Shown here: in pieces, positions 24,057-31,337 of the stretch | Numbering within the stretch: the first letter of the stretch is position 1 | How the letters are laid out: each line of letters opens with the position of its first letter | Assembly: GCA_964629345.1 (NCBI GenBank) | Contig: CAZVSG010000015.1 | Coordinates: forward strand, 1-33,230 | Source: UBA6115 sp964629345 | GTDB lineage: Bacteria > Bacillota > Clostridia > Christensenellales > Aristaeellaceae | Reading direction: 5' to 3' | DNA length: 33,230 bases | Notes under the pieces: generated by a model | The model's input: only the letters and a program-made list of their open reading frames with translations | The model's database searches: none | Told to the model about the DNA's origin: nothing | Program-made: the position numbers and the translations under genes

Positions 24057-24544
24057 AGGCCATCTTTCCGGGCAGTTTCGACCCCGTCACCCTGGGGCAT
24101 CTGGACCTGATCGCCCGGGCCTGCGCGGTGTGCGATGAGTTGGTGGTCGCCCTTCTGGTCAACCCGGACAAGGGGGGGCTGTTCACCATTCCGGAGCGGC
24201 TTGCGCTGCTCAGGGAAGCCTGCGCGGGTCTGCACAACGTCAGCGTCGTCAGCAGCGCCGGCCTTCTGGCCGACCTTGCGCGGGAGACCGGCATCCGGGT
24301 GATCCTCCGCGGGCTGCGCACAGCCGCGGACTTCGACGTCGAAAACGCCATGGCGCAGGCCAACCGGACGCTGCTGCCCGGGCTTGAGACCCTGTTTCTG
24401 CCCGCATCCCCCGCCCTGTCCTGCGTTTCCTCCTCGCTTGTCCGCCAGATCGCGTCGCTGGGGGGTGACGTCAGCGGCTTTGTGCCCCGCGGCGTTGCGG
24501 AGACGCTCCGCACACGCTTTTCTCATAAGGAACAGACAGAATAA
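24053..24544 (+). CDS. coaD: Phosphopantetheine adenylyltransferase
   Basis: The product is 163 residues, the usual length. FPGSFDPVTLGHLDLI holds the TxGH nucleotidyl-transfer motif (GH at 15-16). ILRGLRTAADFDVENAMAQ and the C-terminal SCVSSSLVRQIASLGGDVSG are the standard CoaD segments. It transfers AMP from ATP to 4'-phosphopantetheine, the penultimate step of coenzyme A synthesis. The start overlaps the rsmD stop as ATGA. The coiled-coil gene follows after 13 bases with a strong ribosome site. Confidence 0.95.
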   Translation: MKAIFPGSFDPVTLGHLDLIARACAVCDELVVALLVNPDKGGLFTIPERLALLREACAGLHNVSVVSSAGLLADLARETGIRVILRGLRTAADFDVENAMAQANRTLLPGLETLFLPASPALSCVSSSLVRQIASLGGDVSGFVPRGVAETLRTRFSHKEQTE

Positions 24545-24557
24545 AGGAGGAAGGATT

Positions 24558-25196
24558 ATGCCCAAGACAGAGATCTTCGCCCTGACCGACGAGCTGTCGC
24601 TGCTGCTGAAAAACGCCAAACGACTCCCTCTGACAGATACTGTGATGATCAATCACGGGACCGTTACCGACCTGCTGAAGCGCATCGTTGCCGCATACGA
24701 CCCCGCGCTTGGGAACGCGCAGAAGATCATCAACAACGAGGAGCACATCATCGTCGACGCGCAGCGCAAGGCGGAGGAGACCATGCAGCAGGCGCAGGCC
24801 CAGGCCCAGGGGATGGTGAACGAGGCGAACACCTATGCCCAGACGACCCGGCAGAGCGGGGAAGAGTATTACGCCCAGACGCGCAAGGCGGCGGAGGATG
24901 AGGCCGGCGCGGTCATCGCGGACGCGCAGGCGCGCGCGCGCGACATGATCGAGGACGCCAAGGCGAAGGCGGATGAGCTGGTCAGCAAGACCACCGTGCT
25001 GGCCCGCGCGGAAGCCCAGGCCCGGGAGATCCTCGAGAACGCGAACCAGCACGCGCAGGCGCTGCGCACCCAGACGCAGAGCGAGCTGGACGGCCTGCTT
25101 GGCCACGTGGACAGCACACTGGCCGCCCAGCTCAACGAGCTGCGCGCCATCCGCCAGAACATCGCCGGGATCCAGTTTGACCAGGAAGCGAACTGA
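24558..25196 (+). CDS. Coiled-coil protein downstream of coaD, function unknown
   Basis: The product is 212 residues; AAAGGAGG just before the ATG at 24558 sets the start. After a short N-terminal segment (TEIFALTDELSLLLKNAKRL) the sequence is one long Ala/Gln/Glu-rich amphipathic helix from about residue 50 to 190. It recalls ATP-synthase b/H subunits or DivIVA-like proteins, with AQRKAEETMQQAQAQAQGMV and two DAQ.KA/DAKAKA-type repeats. It has no signal or transmembrane helix. Similar proteins after coaD in Clostridia are usually labelled ATPase or hypothetical; no nucleotide motif is visible here. A scaffold role in division or envelope assembly is possible but unproven. Confidence 0.72.
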   Translation: MPKTEIFALTDELSLLLKNAKRLPLTDTVMINHGTVTDLLKRIVAAYDPALGNAQKIINNEEHIIVDAQRKAEETMQQAQAQAQGMVNEANTYAQTTRQSGEEYYAQTRKAAEDEAGAVIADAQARARDMIEDAKAKADELVSKTTVLARAEAQAREILENANQHAQALRTQTQSELDGLLGHVDSTLAAQLNELRAIRQNIAGIQFDQEAN

Positions 25197-25286
25197 TCCG
25201 TTTCCACTGATGATCCAATACCGGCATCCGCAGCCAAAAAGCACTCGGGCGATGCTTGAGCCTGCAGACAAACAATGCTTAGGGGA

Positions 25287-25456
25287 GTTTCAGAGGGCAC
25301 AACCCTCTGACTGAAACCGTATCGCCCGGCAATGCCTGTCGGGCGGGGAGAATTGCGGAGCAATTCATTCCTTGCATTTTCACTGACCGGGAGCGAAGCG
25401 ACCAAGTGAAAATGCCTGTTCTTCCTAAACGACAAAGTGTCCGCAGACACTTTGTC
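25287..25456. repeat. Tandem run of five perfect hairpins
   Basis: Five separate inverted repeats follow each other: CAGAGGG/CCCTCTG at 25291-25309, nested in GTTTCAG/CTGAAAC (25287-25317); CGCCCG/CGGGCG (25323-25345); GAATTGC/GCAATTC (25350-25366); GCATTTTCACT/AGTGAAAATGC (25374-25415); and GACAAAGTGTC/GACACTTTGTC with a 4-base loop (25431-25456). The sixth, at 25464-25487, is an ordinary terminator. The region 25197-25509 has no gene. Such density is far above chance and suggests a structured RNA or a hairpin-repeat element. Confidence 0.65.
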
Positions 25457-25463
25457 GATACAT

Positions 25464-25488
25464 AAAAGCGCTCAGGCGAGCGCTTTTT
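25464..25488. terminator. Bidirectional terminator between the coaD operon and the S41 gene
   Basis: AAAAGCGCTC (25464-25473), loop AGGC, GAGCGCTTTT (25478-25487) and a further T. The A and T runs give a U-tract in both directions. It lies between convergent operons. Confidence 0.85.
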
Positions 25489-25509
25489 GATGATCCCGGA
25501 CAGGCCTGT

Positions 25510-26724
25510 CTACGGCTGTTTCAATCCGTTCAGCGCTTCCTCATAGGCAGCGGCCAGCTGGGGATCGCTCAGGTCGCCCGTGTCAAAGAACTTTGATTTC
25601 AATTCTTCCGGCATCTCCACGATCACGTCCGGGGTGATGCCCTCCTTGTGTACCTTGCGGCCAAGGGGGGTGAAGTACTGGGCGCCGGTCAGCTGAAAAC
25701 CGGATTTCTCATCGCTGAGTGAAATGACGTACTGGATGACGCCCTTGCCGAAGGTTTTTGTTCCGATGAGCTTTGCCCGCTGATGGTCCTGCATCGCGCC
25801 GGAGAGGATCTCGGACGCCGAGGCGGAGTTCTCGTTGACCAGCAGGATGAGCGGCATCCCATCCCCGCCCTTCTCCGTCACGTGCTCCTCCCTGCTGCTG
25901 TAGCGGTCCAGGGTATAGTAGAGGAGCTTGCCGTCCAGGAAGATGTCGCCGATCTTCTCGGCGTCGCCCACCCATCCGCCCGGATTGTCCCTCAGGTCAA
26001 AGATCAGGCTTTTCATGCCCTTCGCTTTCAGCTCGTCAAAGGCGGCCCGGAAGGCTTCCGTGCTGCCGCCGGCGAACTCGAAGAGGATGATGTAGCCGAC
26101 CTGGTCGTCCAACATCGTGTATTCGACGCGGTTCACCACGATTTCGGCCTTGATCAGGTCAAAGGGGATCACCTCGCCGTCGCGGACGAGCTCGATGTGC
26201 ACCTTCTCGCCCGGGACCCCGCGCATGACGTCCACCGCGTCCTGCATGGTCGCCGTGGTCACCTGGATGTCCTCCACGGACAGGAAGACGTCGCCCTTCC
26301 TGATCCCCGCCGCCTCAGCCGGCGTATTCCGGAACACCCTGGTGATGGTGACGGAGGAATCCTCGTAGTCTCCCAGCATCTGGACCCCGATGCCGGCATA
26401 CTTGCCGGTGTCATCTTCCTGCATCTTCTGCCATGCTTCCTCAGGGTAATAGAAGGAATAGGCATCCTCCAGGCCGGACAGAAGCCCCTGGATCGCGCCG
26501 TCCATCACTTTCTGCTGGTCGGGCTCCTCATAATAGTACGCGTCGATGTACTGCTTGACCTCGTCAAGCAGCTCGTACTGCTTCAGCCGCTCATATTCTT
26601 CCCGGGGGATGGTGACGCTGTCGCTCTTCGCGCTGTTCCAGAAGCTGGCGCCGCCCGTCAGGGGCAGCGCGAGAAAGACGGACAGGGCCAGCACAATGCA
26701 CAGCAGGCGGCGGGATTTGGTCAT
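25510..26724 (-). CDS. S41 family carboxy-terminal processing peptidase
   Basis: The product is 404 residues with an N-terminal signal anchor (about 6-26), so it acts outside the membrane. A PDZ domain spans about 110-190 (GIGVQMLGDYEDSSVTI, AEAAGIRKGDVFLSVEDIQV). The tail-specific protease domain has DLRDNPGGW at 243-251, the nucleophile in SASASEI (Ser302) and the general base Lys327 in TFGKG, the standard Ser/Lys dyad. CtpA/CtpB enzymes trim C-termini of secreted or membrane proteins, and some act in sporulation signalling. The start has AAAGGA nine bases upstream. The gene begins 13 bases after the PucR-type regulator, so the two form an operon. Confidence 0.93.
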   Translation of the reverse strand: MTKSRRLLCIVLALSVFLALPLTGGASFWNSAKSDSVTIPREEYERLKQYELLDEVKQYIDAYYYEEPDQQKVMDGAIQGLLSGLEDAYSFYYPEEAWQKMQEDDTGKYAGIGVQMLGDYEDSSVTITRVFRNTPAEAAGIRKGDVFLSVEDIQVTTATMQDAVDVMRGVPGEKVHIELVRDGEVIPFDLIKAEIVVNRVEYTMLDDQVGYIILFEFAGGSTEAFRAAFDELKAKGMKSLIFDLRDNPGGWVGDAEKIGDIFLDGKLLYYTLDRYSSREEHVTEKGGDGMPLILLVNENSASASEILSGAMQDHQRAKLIGTKTFGKGVIQYVISLSDEKSGFQLTGAQYFTPLGRKVHKEGITPDVIVEMPEELKSKFFDTGDLSDPQLAAAYEEALNGLKQP

Positions 26725-26737
26725 ATATTCATTCCTT

Positions 26738-27802
26738 TCATGGCTGCGCGGAAAAGACCGCGCCGGCGGCCTTCACGCGCTTTCTCATTTCAAGCAGCAG
26801 TTTGAACGTCATGGCGTCGCGGAAATGCCGCAGGTCCAGCCCGCAGACCCTGTGGATCTTGTCCAGCCTGTAGACGAGGGTGTTGCGGTGGATGTACAGC
26901 TCCCGCGCCGCGTCGGTGAGGCTTAAGTCGTTGCGGATGAAGGCTTCGGCTGTATCCAGCATCTCGTTGCTGAGCAGCTTGGCCTTGTCGGGGCTGAACA
27001 GCAGCGCCGTGTACCGCGCGGCTGTATCAGCGGGGATCTCTGACAGGAAACGTTCCAGGATGAGCTTCCCATACTCGTACACCTGCGGATCGGAGCGGAA
27101 AGCGCTGCCGATCTCAAGCGCATGGCGCGCCTGCCGGAAGGAGCCGCCCAGTTCCCTGAGGGTTTCTGCTGTCCCGCCGATGCCGATCTGCGCCTGGAGC
27201 CCCAGTTCGTTCTGCAGGGTGTCCTGAAGGGCCAGGGCATACTCCAGCATTTCATCCCCGCCGCCCTCAGCCGTATCCCGGGCCAGCACCGCGTTCCGGC
27301 TGTCGATGCTGACCAGCAGGTCCGTGTCCTTCATCGGCAGCACGTCGTGCAGCGCGTCCCAGACGCTCTGGCCCTGCAGGCCCTGGATGCAGATAAGCGC
27401 GGCGCAGCGGGGCACGCCGTCCCGGATCCCGTGGTCCGCCAGCACCGCTTCCAGCTCTTTTTCACTGATTTCATTTGTCAGAAGGCGCTTCAGGGCGTTG
27501 TTCAGGTCTCCCGTCACGCCGTGCATGGCGCGCACCGTCCGGATCAGACTGGCACAGAGCAGCAGGATGTCCTTCGCGCCCGGCTTGTCCCTGACTGCGA
27601 GTGCCTGGGACTCAAAGCCCGGCAGAAGATAGAACAGGTATCCGCTTTTTGCGACCGGCACGCCCGCCGGGAAAGGGTCGGGCAGCAGAAAGACGTCCGG
27701 CAGTTCCGGGACAAGGCAGCGGCCCTGCCGGTCCAGCAGGGTGACCTGCTGGGTGAGGCGGCCGAACTCCTCCCCGATCCTGCTCCGGATGTCCTCCAGC
27801 AA
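26738..27802 (-). CDS. PucR/CdaR-type transcriptional regulator
   Basis: The product is 354 residues. The start is TTG at 27802, nine bases after GAGGTG; no ATG is available in frame. The C-terminal PucR-type helix-turn-helix is clear: DAARELYIHRNTLVYRLDKI followed by HFRDAMTFKLLLEMR. The middle (about 160-270) resembles the GGDEF-like CdaR domain (ALQDTLQNELGLQAQIGIGG). The N-terminal 150 residues (LDRQGRCLVPELPDVFLL) may bind a small ligand. Members activate purine, sugar-acid or amino-acid catabolism genes. Here the only co-transcribed gene is the S41 protease, so the target is not evident. It is divergent from the EamA transporter and has a good promoter at 27835-27863. Confidence 0.85.
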   Translation of the reverse strand: MLEDIRSRIGEEFGRLTQQVTLLDRQGRCLVPELPDVFLLPDPFPAGVPVAKSGYLFYLLPGFESQALAVRDKPGAKDILLLCASLIRTVRAMHGVTGDLNNALKRLLTNEISEKELEAVLADHGIRDGVPRCAALICIQGLQGQSVWDALHDVLPMKDTDLLVSIDSRNAVLARDTAEGGGDEMLEYALALQDTLQNELGLQAQIGIGGTAETLRELGGSFRQARHALEIGSAFRSDPQVYEYGKLILERFLSEIPADTAARYTALLFSPDKAKLLSNEMLDTAEAFIRNDLSLTDAARELYIHRNTLVYRLDKIHRVCGLDLRHFRDAMTFKLLLEMRKRVKAAGAVFSAQP

Positions 27803-27834
27803 GGCGCTGTCACCTCATTTCACGATATGGACGG

Positions 27835-27863
27835 ATTATACCACGCACGGACTTGCTTGAAAA
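27835..27863 (-). promoter_or_regulatory. Extended -10 promoter of the PucR-S41 operon
   Basis: On the minus strand: TTTTCA (27863-27858), a 17-bp spacer and TGGTATAAT (hexamer 27840-27835). The -10 is perfect; the -35 matches 4 of 6. Confidence 0.68.
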
Positions 27864-27946
27864 CAAAACGGGGAAGCCGCCTCTTTTCCGCCGCCATGAA
27901 AACGTGTATCATGCCCACGGTCAGGATGATGGAAGGACGTGGTGCG

Positions 27947-28825
27947 GTGGAACTGATAGGGGAACTCGCGGCCATTCTCGCCGCGCTGTCGTGGACGGTG
28001 AACAGCCTTGTCATCGAGCGGCTGGGCAGGGGCTTTTCCGCCTGGGCGCTGAACATCCTGACCAAATCAGGCGGGCTGATCGCGGTGAGCCTCCTGTCCC
28101 TTCTGCTGCGGGGCTCCCTGCTTCCGGGCGCTGACCTGAGGCAATGGGGCTTGCTGCTGCTCTCCGGTTTTGTCGGCTTTTCGATCGGGGACGGATTCCT
28201 GTATGCCGCTTTCCAGCGCCTGGGCGCGAAGCGCACGATGCTCATCTTCTCCGCCAATCCCGTTTTCGCCGCCCTGCTGGGCTGGCTGATCCTGGGGGAG
28301 ACCCTGGGCTTCAAGCACATCGCGGGCATCCTGACGGCTGTTTCCGGCATCATGATCGTGATCCTGAGCGACACGCCCGCCAAAGGGGAGAAGGCGGACG
28401 CGCGGGGGATCCTGTTCGCGGCGCTGGCGACCCTGGGCCAGGCGGTGGGCGTGCTGCTGAGCAAGGCGGGCATGCAGGGACTGGACGCGGTGCCGGCCGC
28501 CCAGATCCGCCTGGTGGGCGGGACGCTCGGCATGGCGGTCCTCATCAGCATGGCGCGCCAGTGGAAGAGCATTCCCCGGGTCCTCCGCGCCCCGAGCGGC
28601 CGGAAAGTCATTGTGACAAGCGTGGTGCTGGGCACCCTGATCGGCATGGTGCTGTCCATGTTGGCCATCAAGTTCACCCGGGTCGCGGTCGCTTCCATCC
28701 TGACCAGCCTGATGCCGGTCATGATCCTGCCCATCTCCGGCGTTTTCCTCAAGGAAAAGATCACCCTGCGCGAGATCGTCGGAGCTGTGACCGCCGTGCT
28801 GGGCGTTTCGATCCTCTTCCTGTAG
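27947..28825 (+). CDS. EamA/DMT family transporter
   Basis: The product is 292 residues from the GTG at 27947, with GGAAGGA nine bases upstream. In-frame ATGs at 27926 and 27929 have no ribosome site, and the rest of the long frame is antisense to the regulator. Two five-helix EamA repeats are present. The first includes AILAALSWTVNSLVIERLGR and ends ILGETLGFKHIAGILTAVSG. The second includes RVAVASILTSLMPVMILPIS and ends FLKEKITLREIVGAVTAVLG. Such exporters move amino acids, nucleotide sugars or other metabolites. It is divergent from the PucR-type gene and might be its target. No terminator was found between it and the heliorhodopsin promoter at 28903. Confidence 0.87.
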   Translation: MELIGELAAILAALSWTVNSLVIERLGRGFSAWALNILTKSGGLIAVSLLSLLLRGSLLPGADLRQWGLLLLSGFVGFSIGDGFLYAAFQRLGAKRTMLIFSANPVFAALLGWLILGETLGFKHIAGILTAVSGIMIVILSDTPAKGEKADARGILFAALATLGQAVGVLLSKAGMQGLDAVPAAQIRLVGGTLGMAVLISMARQWKSIPRVLRAPSGRKVIVTSVVLGTLIGMVLSMLAIKFTRVAVASILTSLMPVMILPISGVFLKEKITLREIVGAVTAVLGVSILFL

Positions 28826-28902
28826 CCGGCCGTCCCGGAAGATGCCGACGGAGAATTCTTCTTGACGGACCGCCGTATCCCCGGTGCAAACATCATTTCT
28901 GT

Positions 28903-28911
28903 TGGTATAAT
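28903..28911 (+). promoter_or_regulatory. Probable original heliorhodopsin promoter (extended -10), now cut off by the IS
   Basis: TGGTATAAT is a perfect extended -10; the -35 region (GGTGCA at 28883-28888) is poor. Removing the IS and one duplicate would place the heliorhodopsin ATG about 40 bases downstream, a normal leader. Confidence 0.55.
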
Positions 28912-28925
28912 CTATCTGAACAATG

Positions 28926-28934
28926 CCCTTACGG
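28926..28934 (+). repeat. Target-site duplication, left copy
   Basis: CCCTTACGG, identical to 30290-30298, directly flanks the insertion element. A 9-bp duplication is within the 8-9 bp range known for IS256-family insertions. Confidence 0.75.
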
Positions 28935-28970
28935 AGTCAAGTCCAGAATAGTGTGTAAATTCGTCCAGTA

Positions 28971-30191
28971 TCATGAGGCAACAGAAAGTGGTACCGCAGT
29001 GTCACCGGGTTGAGCTCTTTCCGCCAGGTACTCGTTCATATTCAGGTACATCCGTCCGGTCTGCCACTCCTCATGGATCTCCATCAGCAGCGCGCCCAGC
29101 AGCCGGTGCAGCGACTGCTCGTTGGGAAAGATGCGGATCACCCGCTCCCTTCTCCGGAGTTCCTCGTTCACGCGCTCCAGGCCGTTGGTGGTTCTGAGCC
29201 GCCGCCGAATGGAAGGCGGAAGGCTCAGAACCGCTGTCACGTCATCAAATCCTTCTTCCAGCACTTCCACTGCTTTCGGCGCGGTCTCCCGGAACCTTTC
29301 CGCGATTCGCTCCCGGATGATCACCGCCGTTTTGTAATCGTCCGCCTCATACAGGCTCCGGAGCGCGTCATGTACCTCAGTCCGAAGTTTTTTGGGGCAG
29401 ACATCCAGGACGTTCCTGGAAAAATGGGTCTGGCAGCGCTGCCAGGCCGCTCCTTGAAAACACCTCCTCACCGCCTGCACCAGCCCCTTGTGTGAATCGG
29501 AAATGACCAGATCGACCTCTGACAGTCCCCGATCCTTCAAGGCGTTGAAAAAGCTCGTCCACTCCGCCTCTGATTCGGTATCCGCGCACTGGAATCCCAG
29601 CACTTCCCGGGTCCCTTCCTCATTCACCCCCAGCGCCACCATCAGCCCCTTGGAGTGAACCCGGTCTCCATTGCGTACTTTTGTGAACGTCGCGTCCACC
29701 ATCACAAAGGGATAGCGCTTCCCCAATTCCCTGTTCCTAAATGCCTCCACCGCCGGGTCCAGCGCGGCGCACAGCGCTGAGACCGTCGATTTCGAAAAAC
29801 TCGTCCCGCACAATTCTTCCGTAATGGCCGACACCTTCCGGGTGGACACCCCCTGAATCACCATCTCCATCATCGCCAGTAACAGCGCCTGCTCGCTTCT
29901 CTGATACCGCTGGAACAGGTCTGTGCTGAATTCACCGTTCCTCAGCCGCGGCACCATCAGCCGCAGTTTCCCGACCCGGGTATACAGCTCCCGCTCCCGA
30001 TAGCCGTTCCTGTACGTACACCTGTCGTCACTGCGCTCGTAAGGGCCCGCCCCGATCTGCTCGCTGGCCTGCGCGCTGAGCGTTTGGTTGAGGAGCACAC
30101 TCATCAGACCCGCAAACGCTTCATCCCTGCCTTCAGCCGTGAACAACCCTTTCAAAATCTCGCTGTCCAGTGTAAGATTCACTTGAGCCAT
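28971..30191 (-). CDS. IS256-family (mutator-type) transposase
   Basis: The product is 406 residues. GGAGGAG eight bases upstream selects the ATG at 30191; the frame upstream to 30260 is part of the IS end. The DDE catalytic residues of the Mutator-like superfamily can be placed: Asp166 in FVMVDATFTKVR, Asp232 in VISDSHKGL and Glu339 in RTTNGLERVNEELRRR. The C-x2-H pair is at WQRCQTHFSRN (253-256). Length is normal for the family and no frame break is present, so the element may still be active. The stop codon overlaps the inner terminal repeat. Confidence 0.93.
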   Translation of the reverse strand: MAQVNLTLDSEILKGLFTAEGRDEAFAGLMSVLLNQTLSAQASEQIGAGPYERSDDRCTYRNGYRERELYTRVGKLRLMVPRLRNGEFSTDLFQRYQRSEQALLLAMMEMVIQGVSTRKVSAITEELCGTSFSKSTVSALCAALDPAVEAFRNRELGKRYPFVMVDATFTKVRNGDRVHSKGLMVALGVNEEGTREVLGFQCADTESEAEWTSFFNALKDRGLSEVDLVISDSHKGLVQAVRRCFQGAAWQRCQTHFSRNVLDVCPKKLRTEVHDALRSLYEADDYKTAVIIRERIAERFRETAPKAVEVLEEGFDDVTAVLSLPPSIRRRLRTTNGLERVNEELRRRERVIRIFPNEQSLHRLLGALLMEIHEEWQTGRMYLNMNEYLAERAQPGDTAVPLSVAS

Positions 30192-30251
30192 GTCGCTTCT
30201 CCTCCGTATCGTTGTTGGTCTTCTCAACCTCATGATACCAGGGATGAGCGC

Positions 30252-30281
30252 TTGGCTCACTCCAATTTACACCAGTATATG
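30252..30281 (+). promoter_or_regulatory. Possible outward promoter in the IS right end
   Basis: TTGGCT (30252-30257), an 18-bp spacer and TATATG (30276-30281) point toward the heliorhodopsin gene. Matches are only moderate (3 and 4 of 6), so activity is uncertain. Confidence 0.3.
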
Positions 30282-30289
30282 GACTCCAT

Positions 30290-30298
30290 CCCTTACGG
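30290..30298 (+). repeat. Target-site duplication, right copy
   Basis: CCCTTACGG, identical to 28926-28934. The heliorhodopsin ribosome site (AAAGGCGGTGA) begins four bases later. Confidence 0.75.
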
Positions 30299-30316
30299 CA
30301 GAAAGGCGGTGACATC

Positions 30317-31102
30317 ATGGAGAAAAAGACGAGTTTCTCCTCATTGCGCAGGTTCAACCTTTTCATGGGCGGGCTGCACCTGATCCAGGGCGGCCTGATG
30401 GTGTTCCTTTTCCTGAGTGTTGACAGATTCAACGCGTTCCGCCTGCCCATGCAGTCCAACTTCCTCAGATTTGATCCCGTCGCCATGCGCCTGGTCACGG
30501 ACACCAGGCTGGTGTGGAACGTGCCCTTCGCGCTGTGTGTATCGGCCTTCCTGTTCCTGTCAGCGGTCGCGCACTTCATCATCGCGGCACCGGGAACCAA
30601 CGCGGTGTACAACCGCGGGCTTGAGAAGCACATCAACCCGTTCCGCTGGTATGAGTACGCGCTGAGCTCCTCGGTGATGATCGTCCTGATCGCCATGCTG
30701 CTGGGCATGTACGACATCGGCGCGCTGATCCTGCTGTTCGCGCTGAACGCTGCGATGAACCTCTTCGGCCTGCTGATGGAGAAGCTGAACCAGGGAAGGG
30801 AGAAGACAAGCTGGATCGCCTTCAACTTCGGGACCTTTGCCGGGCTGGTCCCCTGGATCGTGGTGTTCCTGTATGCCTTCGGCAACTCCGACCTCTCCCG
30901 CGTGCCGTGGTTCGTGTATGCCATCTTCGGTTCCTACTTCGTCTTCTTCAACCTCTTTCCCATCAACATGGTCCTTCAGTATAAAAAAGTCGGAAAATGG
31001 CGCGACTATCTCTATGGAGAGCGGGGCTACATCATCCTCAGCCTGGTTGCCAAAAGCGTGCTGGCCTGGCTGGCTTTTGCCGGGGCGATGCAGCCTGTCT
31101 GA
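30317..31102 (+). CDS. Heliorhodopsin (retinal-binding seven-helix light receptor)
   Basis: The product is 261 residues, the family's normal length, with seven hydrophobic helices. Diagnostic segments are RRFNLFMGGLHLIQGG in helix A (His21), SAVAHFIIA in helix B (His86), and NPFRWYEYALSSSVMIVLIA in helix C, with Glu113 as probable counterion. Helix G reads ERGYIILSLVAKSVLAWLAF, with Lys246 binding retinal through a Schiff base and Ser242 one turn before it. The spacings match the residues described for heliorhodopsin 48C12 (His23, His80, Glu107, Ser237, Lys241). Heliorhodopsins have an inverted membrane topology and slow photocycles; their role is not settled. AAAGGCGGTGA precedes the ATG by six bases. 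An IS256 element separates the gene from its likely promoter. It ends at a strong terminator, so it is monocistronic. No retinal or carotenoid synthesis gene is in the window. Confidence 0.93.
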   Translation: MEKKTSFSSLRRFNLFMGGLHLIQGGLMVFLFLSVDRFNAFRLPMQSNFLRFDPVAMRLVTDTRLVWNVPFALCVSAFLFLSAVAHFIIAAPGTNAVYNRGLEKHINPFRWYEYALSSSVMIVLIAMLLGMYDIGALILLFALNAAMNLFGLLMEKLNQGREKTSWIAFNFGTFAGLVPWIVVFLYAFGNSDLSRVPWFVYAIFGSYFVFFNLFPINMVLQYKKVGKWRDYLYGERGYIILSLVAKSVLAWLAFAGAMQPV

Positions 31103-31152
31103 TCCCGCGCATCCGTCTGATCCCTGTGCGACGGCTGCTTTTCCGTGACCCG

Positions 31153-31182
31153 CCGGGCATTCCGTGAATGCCCGGTTCTTTT
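31153..31182 (+). terminator. Rho-independent terminator of the heliorhodopsin gene
   Basis: CCGGGCATTC (31153-31162), loop CGT, GAATGCCCGG (31166-31175) and TTCTTTT (31176-31182). The stem is a perfect 10 bp with a strong U-tract. Confidence 0.88.
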
Positions 31183-31264
31183 ATCCGCTTTTCTGTCCCG
31201 GCGGACGGGTTGCCGCCGGATGCGGATAAAATTAGACAGAAACGCTGAAAATGCATGGATTTTA

Positions 31265-31293
31265 TTGACATCAGCGCACCGCGCGGGTAAGAT
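31265..31293 (+). promoter_or_regulatory. Promoter of the second ABC exporter operon
   Basis: TTGACA (31265-31270), a 17-bp spacer and TAAGAT (31288-31293). A leader of about 38 bases runs to the ATG at 31338. Confidence 0.65.
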
Positions 31294-31337
31294 GCGGTTG
31301 GTTCCGTTTCTTACTTGTCCTTTCCGGAGGAAATAAG

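Larger units (their letters stand above)
28935..30289 (-). mobile_element. Complete IS256-family insertion sequence, about 1355 bp
   Basis: One transposase gene fills the element. Its ends are imperfect inverted repeats: the left end carries AGTCCA, then GTGTAAATT and GTATCATGAGG (28968-28978); the right end read inward carries AGTCCA, GTGTAAATT and GTATCATGAGG (30238-30228). The outer 25-base segments agree at 17 positions. The inner shared box is about 25 bases further in on the right than on the left. The 9-bp duplications on both sides show a recent, clean insertion by transposition. It sits between the promoter and ribosome site of the heliorhodopsin gene, in opposite orientation to it. 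Confidence 0.85.

Noticed and set aside
25287..25456. Possible CRISPR array
   Set aside because: The repeated elements are different palindromes, not identical direct repeats with spacers, and no cas gene is present.
27122..27946. N-terminal extension of the EamA frame to 567 codons
   Set aside because: The extension runs antisense through the PucR-type regulator. The EamA domain begins at the GTG 27947 with a proper ribosome site.
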